Below are positions 42,786-53,275 of a DNA stretch of 64,000 nt, in pieces. The position numbers and the translations under genes were made by a program. The notes under the pieces are model-generated. The model was not told the DNA's origin and made no database searches. It saw only the letters and a program-made list of their open reading frames with translations. This DNA is from Posidonia oceanica (Eukaryota; Streptophyta; Magnoliopsida; Alismatales; Posidoniaceae): the NCBI GenBank assembly GCA_037176725.1, contig JAZBRS010000059.1, forward strand, positions 11,333,001-11,397,000, read 5' to 3'. Position 1 is the first letter of the stretch, and each line of letters opens with the position of its first letter.

Positions 42786-43490
42786 AGCTTGTCCTCGTCC
42801 GAGGAAGCAAGCAGATGACTATAGCGGCGCGGAATAGAAGAGCAAAATCCTGCGCAAAAGGAAAAAAGGGGGGCATCTTTTCTGCTGAGAAAGCAAGCAA
42901 GAAAAGAGGACGCACGGCAGATGATAGGTTTCAGACCCATCGACCGCAAAGGATGGATGATAAGTTTTGGACTTATCGACCAGAAAGGATAGGTTTCAGA
43001 CCCATCGACCGCAAGGAAAGATTGGTGTGGTAAGTTTGCAGTCTTATCAACCAAAAGATTGGATGAGTTTCGGACTTATCGGCCGGAAGCGATAGTTTAC
43101 GGTCCTATCAACCGGAAGGGATAGATTGGTATGATAGGCTTTCAAGCTTATCAACCAGGATCGGATAAGTTTCGGACTTATCGGGGGACTTATCGGCCAA
43201 AAAGGTGGCATGATGCGATAAATGATAGGTTTCGGACCCACCGACCGCAAAGGGTGGGCGATAAGTTTCGGACTTATCGACCGGCAAAGGATAGGTTTCG
43301 GACCCATCGACCGCAAAGGTTGGATGATAAGTTTCGGACTTATCGACCGGAAAGGATAGGTTTCGGACCCATCGACCGCAAAGGTTGGATGATAAGTTTC
43401 GGACTTATCGACCGGAAAGGATAGGTTTCGGACCCATCGACCGCAAAGGTTGGGCGATAAGTTTCTGACCTATCGACCGCAAGAGTTCAG
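42786..43490. repeat. Hairpin array of element C (GATAAGTTTCGGACTTATC units)
   Basis: One copy of B's unit stands at the start (CTTGTCCTCGTCCGAGGAAGC, 42788). From about 42925 about fourteen hairpins follow, most of the type GATAAGTTTCGGACTTATC or GATAGGTTTCGGACCCATC, alternating and joined by GACCGCAAAGGTTG or GACCGGAAAG. Stems vary together: GATAAGT/ACTTATC, GATAGGT/ACCCATC (with a G-T pair), GATAGGCTT/AAGCTTATC (43134-43153). Confidence 0.85.
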
Positions 43491-43574
43491 GGGCACCAAG
43501 ACCTGAAAGCGGAGCAAAGAAACGGATGGGCCTGCGACAGTTAGGCATGCCAGCCTACATGTAGCTAGAGATGT

Positions 43575-43637
43575 GATACCATGGGGCAGTGGAAAAAAGA
43601 TGCCCCTGGTATCAGGGAGGATACCAGGGGACAGCCA
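43575..43637. other. Three-arm GATACCA hairpin with two exclusive pairings (C)
   Basis: Arm 1 GATACCATGGGGCA (43575), arm 2 TGCCCCTGGTATC (43601-43613), arm 3 GATACCAGGGGACA (from 43620). Arm 2 can pair with arm 1 (13 pairs, one bulge) or with arm 3 (11 pairs, 6-nt loop), not both. B keeps arms 1 and 2 at 19213-19250. Confidence 0.6.
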
Positions 43638-44125
43638 AAGCGCCTGTGGCATCGAAAAAGCAATAGACTAAGCTGACGTGCTTGTCAAACGAGTAGTTAG
43701 GGCTACCAGCCCGGTGGTGAGTTGACGGACTCATCGCTGGATAGTTAGGGGTATCAGCCTGGCGGATGCCCAGCCAAGAGTGCTTGGTGGCTCTTGCCCG
43801 TGTTGACGGTGCTGGTTTGCAGAGATTCTAGCATCCAAGTGGAACGCGGGGCCTCCTTGTAGTTTCCCTTGGTGCTGAGAGCGTTAGTAGTTGCTTCTGA
43901 GCTGTTAGGTTCTGATAGTGCCCTTCTCATGACTCTGGCGGGCTAAGGGAATGTGCTGAAGATATGATTATAAGACCATGCATGTATCATGTTATGGAAG
44001 CCAAGCCAAACACACAAGCACGTGGTACAAAACACCCTTGCATTAACAAAGTCTTGGTTACATGCCTATAGCAGGCAGAATAGAGTACAGCAAGACTCAA
44101 AAAGAGATAAGCAGATGCAGAGGCC

Positions 44126-45405
44126 CTAGTCAGTACGGGCTTTCTTCAACTTCCTAGTGTCAGGGAAGAGAGGTGCGCCAAGCGGGATCTCATTAATGGG
44201 CTAGAGCCCCTGCACTTCAGTTAGATACTCAGGAGTACATCCTAAGCCCCTTGCTGCTGCAATGTCTGTGGACTTTATGCCATGGTGCAGGAGGTCTGCT
44301 AACTCTGTTGTGGGTGCAACTGTGCTGAAGGGATAGGGCTGGACTAGTTTTGGCGCAGTGCTGTCAACAAATGCCCCTTGGCGGTGACTAAATTGCCGCA
44401 TAACCCAGATGAGGTGGTACTCTACGCCTTCAGTGAACCCCAGTAGGACGACTAGATGCATGTCGTGGGTGCCGAAGAAGACAGTGAAGGGCTCTGCTGC
44501 AGATGGAATGATACGCCAGGTTATTATATCATCAGTCAGCTGTTCCAACCTTTTGTACTCCTTATGGACAGTTTTGACGGTTTTGGCGTGGCCGCTGCTG
44601 TAGTACGTCTCAAATGCATGCTTCTAGGGGCACAAGATGTCTACCTCCAGGTGTCCAGCTAACCACACTTGTACCAGGGCCCCGTAGCCATGAAAGTGGC
44701 GGCAGCGGTGCGAAATGCGGTCTAGTCTGCGGTACGTCTCAACCAAGACGACAGGCGCCAGGTCGATTTGGTGAGTCACCATAGCAAGGGTGATCTCCGC
44801 AACTTCAATAGCTACAATCATCCGGCCATGACTGAAAATCAGCTCGTCCAAGAAACAGGTGACAAAGCCGCGAAGCCACAGTTCATCTCCTAGTTCAGTG
44901 CGCTTCTTGGAGACTTCTTCAAAATAGTTCAGGTGGAGGGCAGGCACGGGTCCGTCGATGCAGACTAGTCTTTTCTCGCATATTTGTGCAAAGAGCCCCG
45001 TAAGCTGCCTCAAGACGGTAACATAGCCAGAACGCCTCATGAACACAGCAGGTCCCATGAGTGTGGAGAAGCCACAGATTCGACGCACCTCTTCCAGTGT
45101 AAGTGTCAGCTCCGTCCTTCCAAAGCGGAAGACATGGTGCGATGGTTTCCAGAACCTTGCAGCAGCACACAAAAGGTGTCGGCTAACTTCCACATCAGCA
45201 GCTTTCAAAAGTCTGGGTGGGATGCCCCACAGGCTCAGTCTTTCACGATCAGCTTCAGTGAGCATGGCGATCCATCCTCAGAGGGTCTCGGAGCAGTGTG
45301 CTGGGGTCAGCAAGGTGGGGAAACCCATGACAGGTGAGGGTGCAGACAGCTGGTGTGAAATCTTCAAGTACCTGTAGCCAAAACTGTTTCATCAATCCGG
45401 AACAT
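44126..45405 (-). pseudogene. Element C PMD/DUF7745-like ORF downstream of integrase
   Basis: A single frame of about 400 codons from 45328 (or from 45405 if the weak upstream part counts) to a TAG at 44126-44128, broken by three stops: TGA before the GWIAMLTEADRE block, TAG at 44624-44626 (CAG in B) and TAG at 44201-44203 (TGG in B). The open part 45265-44627 (213 codons) has HVFRFGRTELTLTLEEVRRI, MGPAVFMRRSGY, ELGDELWLRGFVTCFLDELIF and VLVETYRRLDRISHRC. The second part (44548-44204) has TWRIIPSAAEPFTVFFG and YHLIWVMRQF. The C-terminus RKLKKARTD is basic. It resembles the plant mobile domain / DUF7745 class. Its role in the element is unknown. Confidence 0.7.
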
Positions 45406-47023
45406 GTACAGGCGCATAACACTGGCAGATAGAGAAGCAGATGTGCATATAAAGCTGATAAAGCAATTCAAACGCTACAGCTAGCAATCAGACCACAGAA
45501 TTCAAGCACATTCAGCTAAGCAAAAGGGGCATCGCCTGTACAAGGCGAAGCCAAATGAGGGGCACCCTTGTCTTCGTCCGTGCGGAGCGAGGAGACAAAG
45601 GAAGGGGGCTTCGTTTGCCTGGAACGAAGTCACAAAGGAGGCGCACTTGTCCTTGTTCTGTATGGAGCAAAGGGACAAGCGGGAAAGAGACTTCATCCGT
45701 CCGGAGTGAAATCGCATATGGATTAGGGGTGGCGCCTGATTGCGCAGACCCGACAGCCAAGGGGGGCCAGGGGGTGCCAAGGTTGTCCTGCTGCCTCTGG
45801 AGTGATCGCCCTGTCCCTGGCTACGGATGCTTTCGTTGAGCTGCTGGACCAGTGGTGATTGGTTGATCTGAGGCTTGGAGGCGGTCAGCCTACCTTGGCA
45901 AGTGTATTGTCCTAGCGCTGAGCCGAGCCTTGCAGAGTGGGAGGAAAGGGGGTGGGGATGATTTGATAGCGAATAGATGCATGCATGCTCTATACTAAAT
46001 CTATCGCCCTCAGCATACGGAGTGCTTGATGCCTATTGCAAAGGAAGGAGCGGTCTCTGACTCACCAGACTCTACTCGGGTTCCTAACTGTTGGTGGCGC
46101 TCTGGAAAGGGTGTTATGGGTGCTTGGATGGTGGTGTAGTGAGGACAGGCTCCATGCCAAACTCTCAAGGAGCTACACCTACTCTTTTCATTTTTTCCTT
46201 GTCTCCCCCCCTTTTTTTTTGGGTGTGTAGTACTTTCCCTATCCCTGGCCTGGGGGGAAGATGGGTGTCTGGTGATGGCTGGGATGAGTGGTTGAGCTAC
46301 ATAGGATCTATGTATTTCCCAGGCACAAAGTTGGTTCCTCTCTAAGGGGCAGAATCATGCTGCCTGCCTTCGTTCCCGGGGCTGACTTTTGTTTTAGCCC
46401 CTCCCTTTTTTGTTTGTTGTTGCTTCTTCCTCTTTTTTTTTTGTCTTTTCTTTCTTGTTCCCTTTCTTTCTTTTGCTTTTCTTTTTTTTTTTTGCAGGCT
46501 TCCGCCATCCCTAACTCAGAGGTAATGGGCGCCCGATTTTGAGAAAAGAGGGGCTAGGCCTTGTATGACTTGTGGATTTACAGGCGTGGATGTGGATCCT
46601 CCCCAAGGCAAATTGGAGGGACGGGGTCGTAGTACACACTCTATCTCCAGGGTTAGTTCCTGTCTTCGCCTTCTAGTCTTTTGTGGGGGCTAGGTTAAGG
46701 CATGTGGGTCTTGCTCACACTTTCTCACACCCTAGGATTGTTTTCTCCCTCTTGAGGTGTAGGCCTTGAAAGGGTTTAGACATTTCATCTGTCCTCAATG
46801 GATGGTGGCTCCCTCACTGGTTAGGGTATCGAAGTAGTGTTAGGTGAGGTAGAGGGTACCCTTTCTAGAGCAAGCAATCATCTCCGATTTTCATCATTGG
46901 GCCCATGATTGCGATGCACATAATGCATTTACAACTTCTTGCTAAAAATAAACTAACCTAAAATGCATGGGAAAGAAGGAATGCAAGAGGCATGAAGGGA
47001 AAGGTGTGCAAGGCGGCGGCGGG
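45406..47023 (-). other. Non-coding spacer between integrase and PMD-like ORF (C)
   Basis: No gene seen. 45550-45725 holds two diverged hairpin units of the B type (GGCTTC...GAAGTC near 45609 with a 13-nt spacer). 46000-46890 is colinear with B 21290-21960. 46400-46495 holds T-rich runs. Confidence 0.65.
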
Positions 47024-47488
47024 CTACTGGTAGTACTGCTTGAGGTAGCATGAGTTGACCGGCTCAGACTGCTCGACCTGATCCATGTCCTCAAAGACTG
47101 CCACGCCGCCGGAGAAGATCCGCTTGATTAGGAACGGGCCATGCCAGTTAGGTCGGAATTTCCCTCGATCGTCGGGGAGATGGATGGCTCGGAGGACTAT
47201 ATCCCCTGGATTGAAGCTTCTGGGCCTAACCTTCTTCAGGTATGCTTTGGCCGAGCACTTCTGGTAGCACTGAGCGTGATGTATGGCTTGCAACCTATGC
47301 TCATCAATCAGGTTTAGCTGGATGCGACGGTCTCCGACCCATTCTACTTCTTCCAGCTCAGCTTCTCGTAGGATCCGTAGTGAGGGGATCTCTACTTCAA
47401 CAGGCAGCATTGCCTCCATGCCGTATACCAGAGAATACGGGGTAGCCCCTGTTGAGGTTCGGATTGATGTCCTGTACGCCTAGAGCGT
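47024..47488 (-). pseudogene. Element C integrase C-terminal domain
   Basis: The open frame 47419-47024 (131 codons) contains LPVEVEIPSLRIL, RPRSFNPGDIVLRAIHLPDDRGKFRPNWHGPF in part and VNSCYLKQYYQ at the end. This is the GPF/Y-type C-terminal module and the natural end of pol, missing in A and degraded in B. Two stops near 47489 split it from the catalytic core. Confidence 0.85.
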
Positions 47489-48346
47489 TTACGGAAGCTT
47501 GTCATGCCAGTCCTTGTGAGTCTCTGCCATCCTTTTCAAGATTTTAACAAGGTTCTTGTTGGCAGACTCTACCGCGCTATTCATCTGTGGCCGATAAGGC
47601 GAGGATCGGTGATGCTTGATGTGGAAGCCTTGCATGTAATCTTCGATCCTCTTGGCTATGAAGTTTGTGCCGTTATCAGAGACAAGCGCATGCAGGACCC
47701 CATACCGAGCTATGATATTGTTTCTGATAAACTTTTCGGTAGCCACAGCAGTTACTGTTTTGTAGGAGGCCGCTTCCACCCACTTGGTAAAGTAGTCGAT
47801 CGCCACCAGAATGTAGCGATGACCATTGGAAGCTGGTGGGTATATGGCGCCAATGACATCGATCCCCCAGGTGGAGAAAGGCCAAGGCAAAGACATGCTG
47901 TACAGTTCTTGCGGGGGCGCGTGTATGAAGTTCCCATGGATCTGGCAGTTATGGCACTTGCGCACAAATTGGCAGCAGTCTGCCTCCATGCTTGACCAGA
48001 AGTAATCTTGGAGCATGATCTTCTTTGTCAGTAGCACACCATTCATATGAGGACCGTAGGTCCTTGCATGGACTTGGAGCATAAGTGTGTCAGCCTCCTT
48101 CTTGTTTACGCAGCGTAGGAGCATTTGGTTGTAGGATCTTCTATACAAATGTCCCGCCCCTATCACATACTTTGATGCCAGATGTGCCAAAGTTTTTCTG
48201 TCTGTGGTTGAGGCACCGGGTGGAGGGCTGCCAGATTCAAGGAAGACTTTAATGTCGTGGTACCAGGGGAGCTCTTCTGCTGGATCTGCCTCCTCGATAG
48301 TCATGCAGTGTGCGGGCTGTTCCACACGAGAGACTGATACGTCCAC
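47489..48346 (-). CDS. Element C integrase catalytic core (open fragment of pol)
   Basis: 285 codons. Zinc-binding part: VHARTYGPHMNG and CHNCQIHGN (HHCC intact). Catalytic core: WGIDVIGAIY, SDNGTNF and NSAVESANKN give the D, D(35)E triad. It ends at DKLP before TAA and TAG codons where A reads Tyr and Trp. Upstream, the frame changes at the deletion near 48410. Confidence 0.9.
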   Translation of the reverse strand: MDVSVSRVEQPAHCMTIEEADPAEELPWYHDIKVFLESGSPPPGASTTDRKTLAHLASKYVIGAGHLYRRSYNQMLLRCVNKKEADTLMLQVHARTYGPHMNGVLLTKKIMLQDYFWSSMEADCCQFVRKCHNCQIHGNFIHAPPQELYSMSLPWPFSTWGIDVIGAIYPPASNGHRYILVAIDYFTKWVEAASYKTVTAVATEKFIRNNIIARYGVLHALVSDNGTNFIAKRIEDYMQGFHIKHHRSSPYRPQMNSAVESANKNLVKILKRMAETHKDWHDKLP

Positions 48347-48720
48347 TGCACGGCCTTCGAGTATAGATAGCCAAGATGCAAGGGTTGCCAGAGCATCTGC
48401 ATAGTGAAGCGGATGTCTTCAAACTCTCCTATCAGCTTCAGCAGGCATTCATGGTAAGGTACCAGCTTAGGGTCCTTAGTCTTCCAGTCGCCGTTAACCT
48501 GGGATATGACTAGCATCGCATCTCCGTGCACATGCAGCTTGCGCACATCGTGTTCAAGTGCGACTTGCAGTCCCAGAAGGCAGGCTTCATACTCCGCTTC
48601 ATTGTTGGTGCAAGGGAATATCATCTTCTTTGCAAAGGAGATTAGAACTCCCTACGGCGTTGATAGGACAGCACCGATGCCTCTGCCCTTTCTATTAATT
48701 GCGCCATCAAAGTACAGATG
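48347..48720 (-). pseudogene. Element C archaeal-type RNase H
   Basis: MIFPCTNNEAEYEACLLGL and VRKLHVHGDAMLVISQVNGDW are clear. The block corresponding to NRAxNAYADALA loses about 27 bp near 48405, which shifts the frame and damages the last catalytic Asp region. An in-frame TAG (CAG in A) lies near 48652. Confidence 0.85.
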
Positions 48721-49161
48721 CCACTGTAACTCATCTTTAGGATTTTTCTGCTCTGAATCCTCCATGGTGAACAGGATGTCTTCATCAGGGAACTGTGTTT
48801 GCAAAGGCTGGTACTCAGGTAAGGGGAAGTCAGCTAGATGATCTGCCATTGCTTGCCCCTTCATTGATTTCTGTGTGACGAAGGTGATGTCATACAGCGA
48901 CAATAACACCTGCCACTTAACACATCTACCTACCATAGCTGGCTTCTGAAGAAGGTATTTGATTGGATCATGTCGGCATAAGAGCTGAATTGGGTGCGCC
49001 ATCATGTAATGCCTTAGTTTCTGTGCAGCCCAGACAAGGGATAGGTAGGTCTTCTCCATTGTACTGTATCTGGCTTTGCATTCATTAAACTTCTTGCTCA
49101 GGTAGTAAATGGCGTGCTCCTTTCTATCGGTCTCATCATGTTGGCGCAGGACGGCGCCCAT
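48652..49161 (-). CDS. Element C gypsy RNase H and start of second RNase H
   Basis: 169 open codons: MGAVLRQHDETDRKEHAIYY, SLVWAAQKLRHYMMAHPI, HDPIKYLLQKPAMVGR, then the tether into LYFDGAINRKGRGIGAVL with the first Asp of the archaeal-type RNase H. It shows the Arg codon that is TGA in A. Confidence 0.85.
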   Translation of the reverse strand: MGAVLRQHDETDRKEHAIYYLSKKFNECKARYSTMEKTYLSLVWAAQKLRHYMMAHPIQLLCRHDPIKYLLQKPAMVGRCVKWQVLLSLYDITFVTQKSMKGQAMADHLADFPLPEYQPLQTQFPDEDILFTMEDSEQKNPKDELQWHLYFDGAINRKGRGIGAVLSTP

Positions 49162-49167
49162 GGAATG

Positions 49168-49827
49168 CTATGTGGTAGAAAGATAGAGAATCAGCGGTCT
49201 TCCTAGCATAGGAGAGATCAAGACAGGAGGCTTGATCAGGAGCTGCTTAATCTTGTCGAATGCGGCCTGGCACTCCTCGCTCCAGTTGATCCGTGCATTC
49301 TTCTTCAGGAGCTTAAAGATTGGTTCACAAATAGGAGTGAGTTGCGCTATGAACCGGCTGATGAACTGCAGGCGCCTCAGCAGGCCTCTGACTTCTTTCT
49401 CAGTCTTAGGGGGTGGCATATCCACATTGGCTTTAGCCTTATTTGGGTCCACTTCAATCCCCCTCTGGCTGACGATATAGCCCAATAGCTTGCCGGATGA
49501 TACCCCGAACACACATTTACTGGGATTAAGGCGAAGCTTGTACTTCCTCAGGCGATCAAAGAGCTTCTTGAGGCAGATAAGATGATCCTCAGGCTCCTTA
49601 GACTTGGCAATGATGTCGTCCACGTAGACCTCAACTTCTTGGTGCATGAGGTCGTGGAATAAAGCTGTCATCGCTCTCTGGTATGTTGCTCCAGCATTCT
49701 TGAGCCCTAATGGCATGACCTGATAGCAAAAGACTCCCCAGGGGGTGGTAAATGAGGTCTTCTCCATGTCTTCTTCCGCTATTCTGATCTGATTGTAGTC
49801 GGAGAAGCCGTCCATGAAAGATAGCAT
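49168..49827 (-). CDS. Element C reverse transcriptase (open fragment)
   Basis: 219 codons: LSFMDGFSDYNQI (first catalytic Asp), MPLGLKNAGATYQRA (Leu where A and B have Phe), YVDD at residues 68-71, and LGYIVSQRGIEVDPNKAKA. It ends at LILYLSTT before a TAG. Its frame differs from the upstream segment because of a one-base gain near 50030 in the KIK(R)G codons. Confidence 0.88.
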   Translation of the reverse strand: MLSFMDGFSDYNQIRIAEEDMEKTSFTTPWGVFCYQVMPLGLKNAGATYQRAMTALFHDLMHQEVEVYVDDIIAKSKEPEDHLICLKKLFDRLRKYKLRLNPSKCVFGVSSGKLLGYIVSQRGIEVDPNKAKANVDMPPPKTEKEVRGLLRRLQFISRFIAQLTPICEPIFKLLKKNARINWSEECQAAFDKIKQLLIKPPVLISPMLGRPLILYLSTT

Positions 49828-50503
49828 CTTATGGCCTGCAGTGTTGTCGACTAGGACGTCGATATGAGGCCATGGGAAATCGTCCTTGGGACTTGCCTTG
49901 TTCAGGTCCCTGTAGTTAATACAAATCCGGACTCAACCATCCTTCTTGGGCACTGGCATGATATTTGCAAGCTACTCTGGGTAGAGGACGACCTTGAGAA
50001 AGCCAACGCTGTGCTGCTTCATGATTTCCTCTTTTGATTTTGAGCAGCCATTGTGGTCGCCACTTTCGGGGCTTCTGCTTTACTGGCTTCGCGTTTGGAT
50101 CTAAAGTCAAGTTGTATACCATGATCTCGACATCAAGGCCGACCATATTTTCGTAGCTCCAAGCGAAGACGTCTGCGTATTCCATAAGGAATGCAATGAA
50201 CTCTGCTCTAGCTTAGGGCGGCAATAGGGCGCTGATGCGAACCTCCCTAATATCTTCAGCTGTGCCAACATTGATAACCTCCGTCTCTTCCTCGACGTGG
50301 AGGTTGGGCCCTTCCGGGTCGTCATCATAAGGCTGGAACTTAGGCGACGATTCATCATTCTCATCTACGCCTAAATCCCCCTCCTCCTCACATGCAATAA
50401 GTTCTAAGAGGATCTCCTTCTCAAATGTAGGATCTATAATGTCGAAGGAGTGAACAGGTTCCGCCTCTTGATCCGGATGACGCCTTAGGATGGTCACGCT
50501 CAC
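49828..50503 (-). pseudogene. Element C pol segment upstream of RT and RT fingers
   Basis: This contains SFDIIDPTFEKEILLELIA, an acidic stretch, EYADVFAWSYENMVGLD and KPVKQKPRKW, then after the frame change the RT fingers with PKKDG, a TGA where B reads Arg, and NYRDLNKASPKDD. The change of frame near 50030 and this stop inactivate it. Confidence 0.8.
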
Positions 50504-50572
50504 CCGAGTATTTTTGTGGGCTCGGTGGGTGACGCCTGCTTCAGTGGCCCCTGGTCCCGCTGACTGATCTAG

Positions 50573-51265
50573 CTACTCTGTCTGTTCTGACTGCTCTGGC
50601 ACCACTGTCATTGCTAGGATTGCCTGGAATACTGGGACTACACTGTCTGCTACTGTTGCTACCTGTACTGTCTCATGCTCCACGTTTTCAGGTGTGCTTG
50701 CGGAGAGTGCTGGAGATGGACAACTATTTTCTGGGTGACGAAACTGTGTACTGTCGCCAGCCGTGCCACTTGTGCAGGACATGTGCTGCACGAACCATCT
50801 AGACCCATCTTCAGGCTGTGAAGTGATTAACTCATCTGGTCTAGTGGTTACTGCCTCCAGTTCTTCTTCCAAGACCATGATGAAGGGACGATCTTGCGGT
50901 AGGGAGGGATCCGTGGCCACGGCTTTCCCTTTCTTCAGTGTGTGTTGCTCGGCGGTGTCTTCAGCAAGCACCACGAGTTGCTCCTGGAAGAGCAATTCCA
51001 AGTCTTCAAGCTTGTTAGCCACCTGGGCTTCTACAGTCGCACCTTCCTCATCTTCGGAGGGCGTGTCGACGTAATAGGCACAAGCAACCTCTTCAGAATC
51101 CTGCCTGGCGATTCCTGGACCTATGGGGCCTGCTCTGGCTTCTAAACATATCACCAGGCTGGATACCTGCTCTGTTACTAGCTGGTCGGTTGACTGCCCT
51201 CCTAGCGTGACTAGCTGCGGCACTAGAGGGATCAGAGAGGTGAACAGGCTGGTCAGAGATGCCAC
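50573..51265 (-). CDS. Element C pol linker
   Basis: 230 open codons, Ser/Thr/Val-rich at first, then YYVDTPSEDEEGATVEAQ, LEDLELLFQEQLVVLAED, KKGKAV and VLEEELEAV, conserved with A and B. No known domain is recognised. It lies between the G-patch part and the RT lead-in, in one frame with both. Function is unknown. Confidence 0.7.
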   Translation of the reverse strand: MASLTSLFTSLIPLVPQLVTLGGQSTDQLVTEQVSSLVICLEARAGPIGPGIARQDSEEVACAYYVDTPSEDEEGATVEAQVANKLEDLELLFQEQLVVLAEDTAEQHTLKKGKAVATDPSLPQDRPFIMVLEEELEAVTTRPDELITSQPEDGSRWFVQHMSCTSGTAGDSTQFRHPENSCPSPALSASTPENVEHETVQVATVADSVVPVFQAILAMTVVPEQSEQTE

Positions 51266-51337
51266 TGACAGGGGCGCCGACAGGGATAGCGCTGCGGCTG
51301 GAGGGGAGGCAAAGGCGCTCTTCTAATGGTCCAAGAG

Positions 51338-51613
51338 CTAGACGGTTGTTCTGAGGGATGAAGCGCCGGCAGCCGTGTGTGATGGTGGTTGTTTCTCTGT
51401 AGTAGCGGCAGGGGTCTTCCACAACATTAGATCAGCTGAAGCTAACGGCAGTATGGCTGATGGTACCGCCTGCTTTGCTTGTGGAGCTACTGACGAGGCG
51501 GGCTGAGTCACGCCGTCGCTTGAACTGATTGATTGCACCCCCGGAAAAGGTAACCTCAGTGCTGGTGCGACTGCGGCCACGGGTGGACAAGCGGTTGGTG
51601 CCTGCAGAGGTGC
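51338..51613 (-). pseudogene. Element C Ser/Pro/Ala-rich linker fragment
   Basis: The 80-codon frame 51580-51338 is in the same frame as the protease/G-patch segment upstream and the linker downstream, with stops between. Low complexity; no motif. Confidence 0.5.
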
Positions 51614-52682
51614 TCATGATCCTAGAGCTGTTGAAATGGCTATCATAGGCACTAGTGAAGCTGCAGAAGAAGAAACCATCATTTCTGGCACAGACCATGC
51701 TGAATCTGCCATTGTATCAGGACAAGGGAGGGCCAGGTAGACTGACCGGGAGATTGCAGGGCTGATCTGAGCTTCTTCGTTGGACTGTGTTGGGACAACT
51801 GTGCCAGGTTGCTCTTCATCAGAATAACAATCCTCTATGCAGACCCACTCCTCTGTCGGTAGTGTGGGGCTCTGGCATGGTCCCGGCTGGGCTGTTGTTG
51901 GGCTCATGTTTGGGTCGGGAATAGCTGCACTGACGAAGTTAGCGAGGTCTCGAGGGATCATGAGCTTCCGCCTCACTGAATCTAGGCGCTCACCATCGCG
52001 GGGTTGCCATTCATATCCCAGGCCTTGGAATTTTCCACGCTCCTCGATAGTAATCGGCTCGGCGATCCCTTGCCCGTGACGCCCAAGTGGCATTCCCTTC
52101 TCATAGCCCCACTTGCGGAAAACATTCTCGACCATCCTGGAAGGGTTGCAATGAACGGCCAGAGAGCTGACATGCTCAAGAAGAGGAATAAAGTTAACCG
52201 GCTCAAAACGGTTAACGCGGTATAAAGTATCCGACGGCTTAGGATCAAATTGGACAGTTGGCTGGGATACAGAAGAGACCACCTCGACTGGTTCCTTGTC
52301 AAAATTTTCCGCCATTACAATGATAACATCGTCGTCATAGCGAAACTTGATCATTCGGTGGAGGGTCGAGGGGATCACCTGATACTTGTGCAGCCAAGGG
52401 CGCCCAAGCAGAAGATTAAAAGAAGGCTCCAAGTCGACAACATAAAACTCAACATCGAATTCGACCGGGCCAATGGTAAGAGGAATAACTAGGATCCCCA
52501 GAGAATCATGGTGCGTGTTATCAAAAGAGGTCATTCCCTTCACGGTAGGCGTGATGTCCTCGGCTTTGAATTCGAGCTTCAGTGCTATGCGTAGGGGACA
52601 GACGTTAAGGCCTAACCCATTATCGACCAGCAAGAGGGGAATGCGGTACCTTTTGAGCTACACTGTGATGAACAAGGGTTGA
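51614..52682 (-). CDS. Element C protease and G-patch (open fragment)
   Basis: 339 codons are open from 52633. The protease begins MLVDNG (D4-N5-G6), with LVIPLTIGPVEFDVEFYVVDL and FNLLLGRPWLH. The G-patch follows at about residues 167-205: ENVFRKWGYEKGMPLGRHGQGIAEP in part, then GLGYEWQPRDGE. An acidic WVCIEDCYSDEEQ block and a Ser/Ala-rich tail complete it. The upstream strand that should precede the active site (to 52682) is interrupted by a stop near 52660. This is the best-preserved copy of the domain pair. Confidence 0.85.
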
Positions 52683-52828
52683 TTATGGTTAGTCCCCGCC
52701 AGAGGCAGTTCACTGCTCGAGAAAGAGATGACCTACGGCTCCACGATCATGCCTACCATATTCTCCAGAGTTGAAGGCTCGATGGTTTGGGACACATGGG
52801 TGACCTAGAACACACGGAGGAAAGCCTC

Positions 52829-53251
52829 TCAGTGTTCGCAGGAAGAATGGATCAGATCCCAGATGGATATGTCAGCCTTGACTTTTTTCAACTGGGCCGT
52901 TATGTCAATTGAAGGCTGGTCTTTTTTGGTGGCAGGGATAGTGGTTTTGGTGGTAGGTTCTGCAGGGGGAAGATCAAGGGATTGGCTTACTGGAGGCTGG
53001 CTCACAGGTGGAGATGGGTCTATTGGTGGTTGGCTTGCAGGCGGAGTAGGTTCATGGGGGTTAGGCCTGGCTATTAGGGTTGCAGGTTTGGTTGCTGGGG
53101 CGGCGGGTCTGTACACCCTCCCCGATCGTGTGACATCTGCACACATCTCTGCGGCATAGTCATAATGAACGTGGTGGGTATCTTGGGTTAAGTTAATAAC
53201 CAGGGGAACACGAGCTGCGAGCTCGAGAGGGGTTGCCGAGGGATTAGCCAA
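52829..53251 (-). CDS. Element C gag-pro linker
   Basis: 140 open codons: PLVINLTQDTHHVHYDYAAEMCADVTRSGRVYRP in part, a Pro/Thr/Ser-rich tract, and ITAQLKKVKADISIWDLIHSS at the end. It is in frame with gag and protease, with single stops on each side. Confidence 0.75.
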   Translation of the reverse strand: MANPSATPLELAARVPLVINLTQDTHHVHYDYAAEMCADVTRSGRVYRPAAPATKPATLIARPNPHEPTPPASQPPIDPSPPVSQPPVSQSLDLPPAEPTTKTTIPATKKDQPSIDITAQLKKVKADISIWDLIHSSCEH

Positions 53252-53275
53252 TTGGCGAGCAAGTAAAGGTTGTAG

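Noticed and set aside
44126..45405. PMD-like ORF as an independent host gene
   Set aside because: It occupies the same place and strand in elements B and C, within element boundaries, and is pseudogenised like gag-pol.
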